DNA of 64,000 bases, taken from assembly GCA_949775045.1 (NCBI GenBank), contig OX459105.1, forward strand, positions 2,277,368 through 2,341,367. Reading direction: 5' to 3'. The stretch is from Metridium senile. Lineage: Eukaryota; Cnidaria; Anthozoa; Actiniaria; Metridiidae. Position numbers and translations under genes: made by a program. Positions 24,395 through 59,531 of this stretch are shown piece by piece. Position 1 is the stretch's first letter, and each line of letters begins with the position of its first letter. The notes beneath the pieces are model-generated. The model worked only from the letters and a program-made list of their open reading frames with translations. It was not told the DNA's origin and searched no databases.

Positions 24395-24735
24395 AATAAA
24401 CAGAATTAGATTTCTTAAAACAAATTTGAAAAAACAGTGGAGCAACATTTAATTGGTCCTATGGATGTTTTCCCTAATTTGTAGAGGTAGCTATTTTAAC
24501 ACCTCAGAATTGGACTGAATTAGATCTCTTCAAATAAATTTGAAAAAACAGTGGATGAGCTCCGCTTCAACATTTAATTGGTCCTATGGATGTCTCTGAA
24601 TTGTTAGAGGTAGCCATTTTAACACCTCAAAATTGGACTGAATTAGATCTCTTAAATAAATGTGAAAAAACAGTGGAGCTGCTCCGCTTCAACATTTAAT
24701 TGGTCCTATGGATGTCCCCAGATTGTTGACCTAGG
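24395..24735. repeat. About 124-base tandem repeat, three copies
   Basis: ATTGGTCCTATGGATGT recurs at 24452, 24576 and 24699, each in a unit with GAATTAGATCTCTT and AAAAAACAGTGGA. The flanking DNA (22640-24390) is a diverged copy of the upstream region of paralogs 2 and 3, with a recognisable equivalent of their first exon ending at 22803. Confidence 0.8.
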
Positions 24736-25335
24736 TAACAGCTTTAAAGTAGGCTATGTGGTTTTAAAAGTTTAGGTCGATTTTTCCCAAAAACAGGCTA
24801 CATAGAAATTCGGCGGCGTTATCATTTGTCGGCTATTATATTGTCGATTTTATTAAAAATAGCTTTTTAAAAAACTTTATTCTATATGTAGCTAGACAAG
24901 TGTTAAAAAATCTTGTCAAAATACCCTCTGACGCGGTAACTACGGCCTTTCAAACGTCGCTGGGTGAGCGCGAAAATTACTGACCCGAGCCTCCTTAAAC
25001 AAGATAGTTCGCAAATCTGATTTTATTTATAAGCTACTCGTCGAAGTAGATTGACTTTAAAAAAAATCTAGACAACACAATTTTTAGGGATGTTTTGAAA
25101 GAATAGAATACAGGAGAGGAAGCCCTCCTCTTTTTGTCCAGGTCAAGTGGTAGGGTAGATAAGCGCCCCTCAGTTTATAGGGTTGAAAATATTCCATGTG
25201 CGTACCTTTTAGGGTTAATACGTAACGCATTAATTAAGGGAGCTGTCAAAGCCTTGTTATACAATACAAACTTTATTGAGGCTCCTTTAACGAGGCTTTT
25301 CAGCAACAATTGAAACTTGTTAAAAGTTACGGCTG

Positions 25336-25607
25336 CAGGCGCGGATTCAGGGTTTTGTGAAGGGGGGTGACTTTTTATATTAAAACCGTTACTATAACCG
25401 TACGAGTAGTTAATATTAAGGAGTTGCATGCATACGGCACTTTGAATGTTTGTTTTTTTATTATTCACATCATTTTTCCATATATTTATCAAAGCATGCT
25501 TATATCTTTTTTAGTCTTAATTTCATTTAATTTTATATTATTATTTTTTTTTCGAAAAGGAAAGGGGTGACTTGTCACCCTAATAACCCCCCCTAGATCC
25601 GCGCCTG
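25336..25607. mobile_element. Short inverted-repeat element
   Basis: The ends CAGGCGCGGATTCAGGG and CCCTAGATCCGCGCCTG form imperfect terminal inverted repeats bounding about 270 AT-rich bases. A GGGGTGACTTGTCACCCT-like pairing is also inside. No transposase. Confidence 0.6.
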
Positions 25608-25955
25608 GGCTGTTCAGTGTTCTTGGCAGCTAAACCTATGTTTACTAACAAAGGTATAGAGTACCTTTTAGGGTTCACTTATTATTGGACAAGGGGTACC
25701 CCTACTGGGGATTTTGTTCGGGCTACGTTGTGTCTGTACTTTAAAGCCTACTCCAAACATCGCATCTCATGTGTGCCGAACCTAAAGCAAATGAATTCAA
25801 GTAATTGCTTTTGTTCATTTGCATTAGATTCCTCACATGTGAGATGCAAAGTTTATTATATGTCTACGAAAAACACATTATGAACATTTTTGAAACAAGC
25901 ACGGACCATGTAATTGTTTTAACTTAGCTCACGTTAAGTTTCTTTTTCATTTAGG

Positions 25956-27166
25956 ATGTATAAACTTCAACTTGTGGTCATCCTGTGTCTGTCTATGACG
26001 TCACTCATCACGTGTTCTCAAGATACCTGTCCAGTTGTCAGTTATACTGGTGGGTTAAACTACAATCAACACGTGAAAGACCACGCCCTCCTGGGATATT
26101 CCTACAAGAATCTTACCGCTGATACAATCCAGAAGTGCTTCTCTGTCTGTGTCCAAGATTGTAGATGTGTGTCCTGTCAACTCAGTGGTAATCGATGTGA
26201 GTTGATTGACGAGAACAGACACACAGCTTCTGATCGCTTTAAGCCAGTGTCTGGATACGTGTACTTGGAGATGAAGCAGGAGTTTAAGAACAAGGTATTC
26301 ACATCATATAACCATGTATTTTATCTTGATCGCATGTTAACTGAAATGAATCTTGTTCAATGTTGCAGCGTTCTGGATGTTCAAGTCAATGTCACAACGG
26401 ATGTTGCCGTACTACCCCTTGCCAAAATGGAGGAACTTGCATCGAGTTGTGTGACAACGTCACGCGCAAGTTTCAATGCAAATGTGCGCCAGGGTACGGT
26501 GGTAGAGTCTGTGAGATCCCTCCTTCCTGCGCTGGATACAGGTTGAAAACCTCGCCAAACCTGTACCCCATTTTAACATCGAGTAACAATCTGTTAAACC
26601 TGTATTGTGATGTGACCTCTGAACCTGGAATGGTTTGGACTCTCATTGAGTCGTTTGCTCTATCACAGAAGAAAAAATATCAACACAAGGATTTCCCAGA
26701 AGATTTTCCTGTCAATGAAAACAACTTTAACTGGACCGACTATCGTCTGTCACGCTCTGTCATGCAAGACATCAAAAGTCACGCAACCCACTGGAGAGCT
26801 ACTTGTAACTATGAGAAAGATGTTTTAAACAAGACCGACTACGTAAGGGGCCGACTGAGTGACATGGATATCATTACCTATTCAAGTGGATATGGCTGTT
26901 TTCGTGTTGAGTATATCAACGTGCGAGGAATGCAATGTTCCGACTGCACTACACACATGCGACAAGATTCAGCTGTACACATCCTTGTTGATAGTAAGGG
27001 AGGTTATATCCAGAAATGTGATATCAACTTTCGAAAAGGTGGCAAAGCCAAAACAGCTACCGATTATTGTGACAATTTTGGTAAATATGGTACTGTAAAT
27101 CCAGCTCACCGATGCAGTTCATCGTCTTCATCTACGACACAATGGTGGTTGGGTTCCGCTGTCTGA
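25956..27166 (+). CDS. Secreted PAN-EGF-fibrinogen-like protein, paralog 4
   Basis: Exons 25956-26294 and 26369-27166 (phase 0) encode 378 residues, one more than the other paralogs. The ATG follows a conserved acceptor (CATTTAG). Same order: signal peptide, PAN-like, EGF with CQNGGTC, fibrinogen/intelectin-like domain ending in WWLGSAV. It is the most diverged of the tandem set in flanking DNA. In the C-terminal variable window it carries HILVDSKGGYIQKCDINF and GGKAKTATDYCDNF, including the one-residue insertion. It shares THW and TDY variants with paralog 1 rather than 2 and 3. Confidence 0.87.
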
Positions 27167-27185
27167 GAGTCGACATCTTCACTTA

Positions 27186-27377
27186 TCAGGGTCGTGACTA
27201 AGGATGTAGGATCAGGGATCACATAGTCCGAATCAGCTGGAATCAGGGATCACAGAAGAGGGATTGCTTCGGTATGAAAAATTCTTCTGGGATCACAACA
27301 TTTTTTGTGGGATCAGTGATCAAAATATGCGAGCTTTTAATTTGGGATCAGGGATCAAACTAAAAAATCACGACCCT
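27186..27377. mobile_element. GGGATCA-repeat element with short inverted ends
   Basis: AGGGTCGTGA at the left and TCACGACCCT at the right bracket several GGGATCAGGGATCA-like units. A related unit is at 59532-60269. It lies 20 bases after the stop codon of paralog 4. Confidence 0.55.
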
Positions 27378-27503
27378 GGCTAATCGCCATACATTTCTTG
27401 AAAAAAAAACCCCACAATTCTACATCATGGACAACTAGTAAGATTCAGTCACTATAGATTTGTTGTAAAAATTACCAATGTATTACAGATACCTCTACAT
27501 GTA

Positions 27504-27768
27504 TACACCTATTTCAATAACGTTGTCCATCTGGAATGGTTGATCTGAGACCGATAGGAATTGTGGGAGTTCATTAAATTCAAAATGAATTGACTTTGTT
27601 TTAATCACACTTGAATGGTGCTGAATTACAGATAACAGTATTTCAGAAGTAAACATTAATATTCAAGCAATGTTATAGTAGTGCATTTGCAGTTTAACGA
27701 GATCCCACAATTCCTATCGGTCTCAGATCAACCATTCCAGACGGACAACGTTAATTGAAATAGGTGTA
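27504..27768. mobile_element. TACACCT-family foldback element, member 1 of a tandem trio
   Basis: The ends TACACCTATTTCAATAACG and CGTTAATTGAAATAGGTGTA are inverted. The inner arms (CTGGAATGGTTGATCTGAGA and complement) differ from all other members. It abuts the next element directly, sharing the TA at 27767-27768. Confidence 0.75.
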
Positions 27769-28032
27769 CACCTATTTCAAAAAACGTTGTCAGAAGGAGA
27801 TCTGCAATCTGCAATCTGAGACCGAAATGAATTCAGGAAAATTGCGTACTGCAAAAACCAGGCCTGGCCCTGTTTTTTTGCGCTTAGCACCTTCAGATAT
27901 ATATTTACCGTCGCCATATCCGAAGTCAGAAAGTGCACGCAATGAGAAAAAACTGCCGTACTTCAGAATTCATTTCGATCTCAGATTGCAGATTCAGATC
28001 TCCTTCTGAAAACGTTTTTTGAAATAGGTGTA
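27767..28032. mobile_element. TACACCT-family foldback element, member 2
   Basis: The ends TACACCTATTTCAAAAAACG and CGTTTTTTGAAATAGGTGTA are inverted. The inner arms are based on GTCAGAAGGAGATCTGCAAT and do not match member 1. It joins member 3 without spacer at 28031-28033. Confidence 0.75.
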
Positions 28033-28332
28033 TACCTATTTCAAAAATCGTTGTCGCAGCCGAAGCTACAGTCCACACTCTGAAGCCTGCAAAGGATGTC
28101 GGTTATATGAACATAATTTATGATTTATTACACGTTTTTTATCTGTTTATAGAACAATTTGTGTTATTTATAGTATATTTTTGTTTTCTGTGTTTCTGTT
28201 ATATTACCATAACAAGTTGTTGCAGTGGTAGATAAAAAAACGATTACAAAGGAAGAAATACCGACATACCTTGCAGACTTCAGAGTGTGGACTACAGCTT
28301 TGATTGCGACAACGCTTATTGAAATAGGTGTA
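28031..28332. mobile_element. TACACCT-family foldback element, member 3
   Basis: Inverted ends (TACCTATTTCAAAAATCG and its counterpart ending AGGTGTA) enclose arms with GTCGCAGCCGAAGCTACAGT and ACTCTGAAGCCTGCAAAGGA. The same arms recur in the separate copy at 28669-28968. Confidence 0.75.
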
Positions 28333-28668
28333 TATTATGGAGAGAGCTCTTTAGGCCGAGGTTCTTGCTCAAAAGTCAATTACGCAACATGATTTAGTAC
28401 CTGGAATCTTGAATTTTGAATCTACTTTCTAACTAAAAATAAGCTTAGCTGCCAAGAACATCGCACATGTACAGTCGTACCTTGAAATTACCACTCTTTG
28501 TATTTCTGCGTACCTTTTAGGAATCATTTTCAAAATCGACTGACGATTACCCAACACCTTGGACAAAGGGATGTCCCCATGCATGCAAACACTCCACATC
28601 ACCAAACCATTATCAATTAATTGACAGTATAGAAGGCAAAGAGCATATCCGTAAAATACAAATTGTTA

Positions 28669-28968
28669 TACACCTATTTCAAAAATCGTTGTCGCAATCA
28701 AAGCTACAGTCCACACTCTGAAGCCTGCAAAGGATGTCGGTATTTCTATTCTTGTTATCGATTTATTCACAACATATTTTGGTTATAAGAGTTTGTGGTA
28801 TATGAACATAACAAGTTTTGCAGTGATAGATGATAAAACAAATATTTCTTTATAAAACATGCAGTGTATTAAATCACAGATGATGTCCATGTAACTGACA
28901 TCCTTTGCAGGCTTCAGAGTGTTGACTGTAGCTTCGGCTGCGACAACGATTTTTGAATTAGGTGTATA
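28669..28968. mobile_element. TACACCT-family foldback element, member 4
   Basis: Same ends and the same arm sequence as the element at 28031-28332, but with a different AT-rich loop. The two are sister copies of one stem type. Confidence 0.75.
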
Positions 28969-29109
28969 TAGTACAAAGTAGTGCTAATTAATGTGGACTG
29001 AATGTGGGATTGAAAAAATATATTTGCATTTTACGCCTTCCCTATTAGTTGAAACGTTGTAATCATGTGATTTTAGAATGTTCTGTTTTGATATATGTCT
29101 TAAAAAAAG

Positions 29110-29245
29110 CCATTTTACAGTTCCGTTCAGTGACCACGAATGATAGTTCCAAGTCGAGGTTTATTGCTATGTCTGACAACTCCAACCTCGACTTGGAACT
29201 ATTAATCGTAGTCACTGAACGGAGCTGTGAAAAGTCCTCACGAAA
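29110..29245. mobile_element. Foldback element with GTTCCAAGTCGAGG arms
   Basis: Arms of about 50 bases are inverted (AGTGACCACGAATGATAGTT with AACTATTAATCGTAGTCACT). A single half is found at 42480-42520. The open frame 29049-29360 runs through it and is not taken as a gene. The rest of 29250-30060 shows no gene; it contains pieces shared with 51540-51660. Confidence 0.6.
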
Positions 29246-30164
29246 AAAAGGCCTTGGGAACGAGGTTGCTAGTTTTTCTCATGGAAGCAAAATCATCCAG
29301 GCGTTCCTCGCCCAGCGCAGTAAGATGCACAGAAACAATGTTTTCATAACCCAAACGTGATTTTGCACAAAATTTTTCTTTTTCGATTTTAATTCCAATC
29401 TTTGTAAAATAAATCGAACAAATATCTCTTTAAGAGAGCTTAATACAAAAATACTATCACTCATAATGTTACTACCCAAACAGGGGAAATGGATTGCGTG
29501 ATGAAAATATAAACTGATGGCTGTCACGTTATGCTCATCAATGATCAAGGATGTCACGGTAACGCCACACTTCACTTGTCTCTATCATTGCAAGCTCAAC
29601 GTTCGTCTCGCTTCAATGCAAAGGCCGGCTATCTTTCAAGATGGCGCATGGAACTGTGACCAACTCTGCACAGGGACCCCTAATCAATCTTTAATTGTAA
29701 ATAGATGAAATAAAAACTTGTGTTTTATTGATTTTTTGTCGCGCGCATTATTGATGAAAATCACGTGGGATTCTTGTGTTAATAAAATTCAATGTTGGGC
29801 TTCCTGTGGCACGTTGCTTGGTGAGATGACAAATGACAAAATTCAAAAACTTTTCTCGCTTAGCTTTTCTCGGTAAATCTCTCTTTTAGTAATATGTTTA
29901 GTGGACAATTTGAAATGCAAGGGAACTCTTACCACAGGAAACCCAACAATAAAATAAGTGCAAGTCAGCACAGGAAACCCAAACGGCGAGTAATTGCATT
30001 AGCACGAAGCTCATTAGCATGTTATTTTTTTACTCATTAGCATGTTATGTTAAATATCTACCATTCAATCTAGGAATGACCTTTAACCTTGAAGACCTGA
30101 TTAAAATCACATGTACATACCAACAAAACCGTCTTGAAATGACTTATGCCTTTGGGAAACCCTA

Positions 30165-30225
30165 CACATTTTGTTATAAAAAATCTTAGAGGATAACTAT
30201 TTCGGTCGCGAGATGTCAATTGTGC
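30165..30225 (-). pseudogene. Remnant copy of the last p85 exon
   Basis: Read on the minus strand, this stretch gives SYPLRFFITKCVG after a TSRDRN segment. It resembles the C-terminus of the adjacent p85 gene (ATKLVYPLRFFKKNV). It lies about 120 bases beyond the true stop codon, so it looks like a partial tandem duplication of the 3' end of the final exon. Confidence 0.4.
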
Positions 30226-30345
30226 CTTATGCTTTTGGGAAATCCTTTCGAAATACATGTACGTTTTCAACCGTTTCTTTCTATTTTGGAAGTCTATCAC
30301 GTTGGACAAACATTTCTACAATAGGTGTATACATAGATGATTATG

Positions 30346-54115
<23,770 letters not shown>

Positions 54116-54209
54116 CCTGACTACATGAAAAGGTTGGAGCCGTAGGAAGTACAGACATGGAGCTATTTAGTTTGTTTTGGAGCTCACTTTCTCCGTCCTT
54201 GCTCATGTT

Positions 54210-54239
54210 CCGCCATTTTGAATAAAGCATGTGACGTCA
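54210..54239 (-). promoter_or_regulatory. Putative p85 promoter motifs: YY1-like and CRE
   Basis: CCGCCATTTTG (54210-54220; CAAAATGGCGG on the coding strand) fits a YY1-type site. TGACGTCA (54232-54239), inside the palindrome ATGTGACGTCACAT, is a perfect CRE. They lie 95-125 bases upstream of the p85 ATG, a usual position for a housekeeping-type promoter. No TATA box was recognised. Confidence 0.5.
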
Positions 54240-54679
54240 CATGTTTGCTCGAAGAGGTCATATTTATACCACCAGGACGACCAACTTTAGAAATATTCAT
54301 TTACTCAAAAAAAGTACACATAAACTCTCTACGAAGGGCTAAATAATCCAAACACTAAAAACTATATTTAATTAATCGGGAATAACAGTTATATAGATTT
54401 TTTGATTTTTTTAATAAGTTTTAAAAAAAAAAAATACATACAGGATGGGGTTCCTGTGGTGGGAGGCGGAAGTGTGCAACAATCCCTCCTCCACTCCCCC
54501 TCCGGAAATAAATCGAATTAGCTATTTTCAATGTATCACGTTTATTACTTCACTTCTTAATATTTCGTTTTGAAAAACGAAATAGCTATTCTTTAGTGAA
54601 TTTTTAGCTCAGTTTTAACTTAACTTTAGAAGAAAGACGGTTATTACAGTATTTGAAATGACAATTATTATCTTTTATC

Positions 54680-54925
54680 TTTTTACTCCGACGAAGGGCT
54701 AAAGCTCGAAACGTCAGTAAAGTTAAGTCAACAGTTTTTACGGTGTTACAAATTTCATTCTACTACCTATCGTTTATATCAAACACCGACGCAGTCTATA
54801 CTAGTTTACTCGCTAGTTTCTATTTCTATTTTTTACGGTGTTACAAATTTCATTCTATTACCTATCGTTTATACCAAACACTGACACAGCCTATACTAGT
54901 TTACTCGCTAGTTTCCATTTATTAT
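54680..54925 (+). mobile_element. Hammerhead-like motif with 105-base repeats
   Basis: CCGACGAAGGGCTAAAGCTC then GAAACGTC (54688-54716) is followed by two units with TACGGTGTTACAAATTTCAT and CGCTAGTTTCTATT. Same arrangement as at 9528-9870. Likely the end of a Penelope-like element. Confidence 0.5.
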
Positions 54926-55189
54926 GATACATACTAGAAAAAATCTCGAGCATTGTTAGCGGAGAGCCATGCAGGAAAACATTGAAAATCTGGAGAATGC
55001 AACAGTTCCGCCTATTCAATTGTTTTAACACAGAAACGAAGAGCCAAATACAATAAATATAAAGAGGAAAAAGGCAACAAAAAGAAGTGGCCGTTCATAT
55101 AGACTAATAATGATAATTATGATAGAAACAATAACAATTACAGTTCTTGTTCGTCCAATTATCTCGACGCCCTTATACGCAAAATTAAA

Positions 55190-56050
55190 GCGTCATGGTC
55201 ACTTACCAGCATGCTTTGCGTTGTTTACTTTTTATTTGAGTGTTTTAATCCATTCGCAGTCAGTCGTATTACAAGAAAACAAATAAAACAAAACGCTAAA
55301 CGACTAAGTAAGAGCACAAATACCCACTCACATCGTAAAAGTCTATCAAAATGACTGAATGCGCGGTTTTCATGGTATATGAATGCGTGGCGCATGCTGG
55401 TAACTGGCCATGGGTCTTTAAATGAAAACAGGAAACATGTAATAAAAAAAGATAAACGAAATAGCCAAACAAATTAGTTAAAACATATAAATTAAAAACT
55501 GACAATCATGACTGATTGACTAACCGTTAAGTTTCAAGCTTAAACCGGAAAACTAGAAATATAAATAAATTAGTTTTGCTCAAATTCTGATCAGTTTTAG
55601 CAATAATAGCGGTGTCAATCAAGACTTTTAAAGCTCTAGAAGAAGTAAAACTATAATGTGGAATATTTCAATTCGAAAAGTTCCGTACTGTTTCGAGTTG
55701 AAAAATACCTTACTGAAACTCAGGACAGGCTGAGTTATATTGGCATAAATAATTTTTTGCGCAAATTCTTATTTTTAGTAATAATAGCGTTGTTTTCGAG
55801 AATAATCAAGCTCTAGAAGATGCAAAACTATTGTGTGGAATATTTCAATTAGACAACGTCCGGTTAAAACTGTTTCAAGTGGGCATGTAAGCCAGTGTAA
55901 AAATACCTTACAAAAACTCAGGACGAGCTGAGTTATATAAGCATAAATGATTTTTGCGCAAATTCTGGTTTTAACAATAGAAGCGGTGTTTTCAAGAACA
56001 TCCAAGCTCTAAAAGATGTAAAACACTGAATCATGTGAAATATTTCAATT
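55190..56050. repeat. Inverted repeat plus three diverged tandem units
   Basis: 55190-55430 has inverted arms (GGTCACTTACCAGCATGC with GCATGCTGGTAACTGGCC). From 55580 to 56050 a unit of about 180-200 bases marked by CAAATTCT and GGAATATTTCAATT occurs three times. No gene. Confidence 0.6.
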
Positions 56051-56054
56051 CAAA

Positions 56055-56334
56055 TACACCTAATTCAAAAAAGGTTGACGGGGCGAACGGCGATTGGCGA
56101 TTGGTGATTGGCGATTGCACGACCGAAAGGAGCTATTGGTAATACGAATTCCTTCTTCCGTTTAGAGAAAACTTCGAGACACCCATCTACGGTCATCGTT
56201 GAACGGTATTTGGGTAATATATAATTGAATAAGAAGAAATTCGTATTATCCACAGTCTCTTTCGGGACGTGCAATCGCCAATCACCAATCGCCGATCGCC
56301 GTTCGCCCCGTCAACCTTTTTTGAATTAGGTGTA
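56055..56334. mobile_element. Complete TACACCT-family foldback element
   Basis: The ends TACACCTAATTCAAAAAAGG and CCTTTTTTGAATTAGGTGTA. The arms (TTGACGGGGCGAACGGCGAT) extend about 110 bases each way around a short unique centre. Its stem type matches the broken element at 5294. Confidence 0.8.
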
Positions 56335-56447
56335 TACTATATACAACTCAGAATATCCAAGCACAATTCATTAACGGAGACTAAACAGTGCTTTTGAATT
56401 CACTTCATCTTATCCGATTTAATGCCAAGAAATAATATATACAACTC

Positions 56448-56590
56448 CAGGGCCGTAGCACGGGGAGGGGCAGGGGTGACCCGTGCCTCCCCGGCATGAT
56501 TTGAGTGTATTGAATGGTTGTTATTTTCAGGGCTATTTTCAAAAATCAATGGGTGAGCCCCCTAATCATTTTGAGGGTGCTACGGCCCTG
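56448..56590. mobile_element. 143-base MITE with CAGGGCCGTAGCA ends
   Basis: Terminal inverted repeats CAGGGCCGTAGCA and TGCTACGGCCCTG. AACTC directly flanks both sides, a possible 5-base target duplication. Confidence 0.7.
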
Positions 56591-56744
56591 AACTCACAAT
56601 ATCCTTGCAAAATTATTCGGGTATCCTGTATGTTAATACCGTATCAGGACGTTGTCGAAAACACTCGAAAAAGCTATGAATATCATTTAAGTATGTAACT
56701 ATGAAGAAAAGGAAAAATAATAAAACCAACACTATAGCCTTCCA

Positions 56745-56840
56745 AGAGGTTCGAACTCACGACCTCAGAATCTTTAGTAACGCTACCCACCCTCCCCTCC
56801 CCTCCCCTTCCCTCCCCTTCCCTCCCCTTCCCTCCCCTCC
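56745..56840 (-). repeat. tRNA-like box B fragment and CCTCCCC repeat
   Basis: On the minus strand GAGTTCGAACCTC fits an RNA polymerase III box B, suggesting a SINE scrap. It is followed on the plus strand by CCTCCCCTCCCC-type low-complexity DNA (56788-56840). Confidence 0.4.
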
Positions 56841-56901
56841 CAAGACAGCTTCTGAAAAGCAAGACGATATGAACCCATCAAATAACAGGATTATTGGCTA
56901 T

Positions 56902-57858
56902 TTATGTATTACTGTTGAGGTGAATTATTTGTACGTTCGGCAATTCATTGTTACTATATAATAAACCAACGAACAGGCTCTTAAAAGCGCGTCGATAATG
57001 TCGATTAAAGAAGCCATAGATAACAGGATTATTAGCATGGTTAGTGAACAACAAAGTCATTGAGACTACATCCACCCAGAATGGGATCCTGTACCCTGGT
57101 TGTGCCATCTCGACCAAGTTGCTCACGGCAGGAGGAATAAAACAGACTAGATACGTCATGATGATGATAAAGAGAGTTTTAGTGATACGAATTTCTTCAA
57201 CGTGAACATGGTTACCAAGTGCATGGGCGTGGATCTGAACTCGGTGGCGCCGAACTTCGAGAAAGATTTTATAGGAACTGAACATTACGACTACCATAGG
57301 TCCAGGCACATTCATAAGCATTAGAAATATAGAATAGGCCCTTGAAGTACTGAAGTAAAACATACATGTTGCTTTGTTGGACTGGAACTCGTATTTTGAC
57401 CAGCCAAGGAAGGGTGGAAGCGCCAGAAAAAAGGAAGAGACCCAGATTCCAGCGATGATTAAAGTAATTTTAGTTTTACTGAAGATGCTTTGGTACTGGC
57501 TTGATTTTACAACTATGAAATATCGGTTGATGCTTATCACCATTAAGCCGTACGTCGAAGCGCAGATGAAGAAAACAGTCACAAACCCATGCAGTTGGCA
57601 CATCGTGTCACCAAACACCCACTCTCCGTAGTACGCGACAGTGATAAGCATAAATATCATGTTGATAGACTCTAGCATATCAGCACAGGCCATTGAGACT
57701 ATCAGACTCTTGCCTCGTGTCCTTACTCTTGTTCCTTGTACGCTGACAATAATGACAAGGATGTTACCAAAGATTCCTATCAAGATGATGATACTAAGCC
57801 AACATCCCATGACAAGCACACTCGCTAACGTCCACTCCCCTGTACTGTTGAACGACAT
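56902..57858 (-). CDS. Class A (rhodopsin-like) GPCR, melatonin-receptor/opsin-like orphan
   Basis: Single-exon, 318-residue seven-transmembrane receptor. Class A landmarks are visible: GN at 31-32 (TM1), ACADML with D60 (TM2), C87 paired with C165 in the second extracellular loop, NRY at 111-113 in place of DRY, W139 (TM4), CFIPP at 239-243 in place of CWxP, and NPVIY at 277-281 (TM7) followed by GFFNRHYRRAFK. NRY and the IYG ending recall melatonin receptors. The opsin retinal lysine position (six before the N of NPxxY) is F271, so it should not bind retinal. It probably signals through a G protein at the plasma membrane; ligand unknown. Intronless structure suggests a retrocopied or expanded orphan subfamily. 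The start is the first ATG, with N-glycosylation site NST at residues 4-6. Confidence 0.88.
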   Translation of the reverse strand: MSFNSTGEWTLASVLVMGCWLSIIILIGIFGNILVIIVSVQGTRVRTRGKSLIVSMACADMLESINMIFMLITVAYYGEWVFGDTMCQLHGFVTVFFICASTYGLMVISINRYFIVVKSSQYQSIFSKTKITLIIAGIWVSSFFLALPPFLGWSKYEFQSNKATCMFYFSTSRAYSIFLMLMNVPGPMVVVMFSSYKIFLEVRRHRVQIHAHALGNHVHVEEIRITKTLFIIIMTYLVCFIPPAVSNLVEMAQPGYRIPFWVDVVSMTLLFTNHANNPVIYGFFNRHYRRAFKSLFVGLLYSNNELPNVQIIHLNSNT

Positions 57859-57859
57859 C

Positions 57860-59530
57860 GTTAACTAAATTGCCTTCAACTACAAAGTAGGATTCTCGTC
57901 CGAAACGTCACTTCACTCCTAATAAAGTACCTATACATCAAAAAGCGTCAATAAATGTCGAGAATGTCACGTTTATGCTCTAACGAAGTGCTAACGTACC
58001 AAACGACAGTAAGTATTACTCTTTAGATCGATCCAAACCCCTGTTATTGTAATTTTCCTCCGGCTTAACTTTTCAAATATGAATTAAAGCATCTCTTCCA
58101 AACGGATTCAAATGGTTTACTTTGTCCAAGAGTTATTGTACGATACTCTTATGATAGATGTAAGTATAGGAACCATCACTAAGCAGTCAAACAGATTTTT
58201 GCAGCTTGTAACCAGTCAAACAGATTCTTGCAGCTTTGTTTGTTTTAGTTTTTCACTGTCATTATCTGCCAATAAAAATGGAAATAAGTAAATAATCTGC
58301 ACATTATCTGTATTTTACATGAAAAAGATTTCAATAACTTTTTTCGATCCGTTTCCCCCTCTTCCCCTAATCAAAATTGAGTTTTGGGAATGTGAAACGG
58401 TTGTCATTCGTATACTGAGAATGTAGAAGTTTGTCTATTTCTTCCTTTTTTGTAATGAAAATTCCGCCCTAAAATGTTGAATTTTTGAATACATAGTTTT
58501 TCACAATTTTTTTGTTTACACCAAAACGAACGATCTTTTGTGCAATCTTTTAGCCCTGCAACTGCCCTGCAATGTATAACACTATAGTACTGTAAACATT
58601 GAAATGAAAGTTGGTCTATTTTTGTTTTTTATCTATAGTTAAAATTTCGCACTAAAACTCAGGATGTGTTGTTAATTTTTTGGAAGAAATTATGTTTTTC
58701 GGCTAAATTTCTCATGTAGACTAAAACGAACCATTTTTGAGCAATTTTTCAGCCCAGCAATGACAGCAATGTATAGTATCGTATAAATTGAAGTGAAAGT
58801 TGGTCTATTTCTGCTAAAACTAAAACACAGGATGTGTTGTCAGTTGCAATTGAAGTTTGGAATACATTATTTATTTTTGTCAGTCAAATTTCTTGTTTCT
58901 ATAAAAGTTACCATGTTTAAACGGACTAGGGATTAACGCCCGAAACGTCAGTTTGCTCAAAAATCTTCCTATATAATGTATGAATATCCCATATTTCGGT
59001 TGAACGTATACACAATATAAACCAAAACGAGACTCCGGGGAAACAAAAAGTATTATTATATATCCTATTCAAACTCGTTTTCTTATTGGTCGATAGCACG
59101 TCACGTGGAGGGAAATAAATCGATATATTCCCCTCGTGAGAGGGGAATAAATCCACGTAAATAAAAAAATTCAAAATGGAGAGAAAATGTTTCTTCGTTT
59201 GAATAGGGTATATAATAAAACACTTAATGACTGAACCCTCGGGAAATCGGCCGGAGCCTCGGAAACATTGAGATTCTCGGGAAACAAAACTGACTTAATG
59301 CTTATTGTTTCCCCAGAGTTTCTTTTTGATTCATTTGTGTATGTTCATCATTCAACCAAAATATCGAAAGTAAGCTATACACAATATAAACCAAAACGTG
59401 GCTCTGGGGAAACAAAAAGTAATGCTCATTGTTTCCCCGGAGTATCTTTTTGATTCATTTGCGTATCATTCAACCAAAATATCGAAAGTGGGTCATTAAC
59501 TTCGGGGTTTCTTCAATGATTTCCTATTAA
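57860..59530. other. Repeat-bearing spacer
   Basis: No gene accepted. At 58380-58930 a unit with GAAAGTTGGTCTATTT occurs three times; 58931-58951 has a hammerhead-like fragment CGCCCGAAACGTC. From 58990 to 59490, pieces of ATATAAACCAAAACG(A/T)GGCTC, GGGGAAACAAAAAGT and TTTCTTTTTGATTCATTT are arranged as direct and inverted copies. Confidence 0.5.
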
Positions 59531-59531
59531 C

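Noticed and set aside
56902..57858. Functional opsin
   Set aside because: The retinal Schiff-base lysine position is phenylalanine and the DRY motif is NRY.
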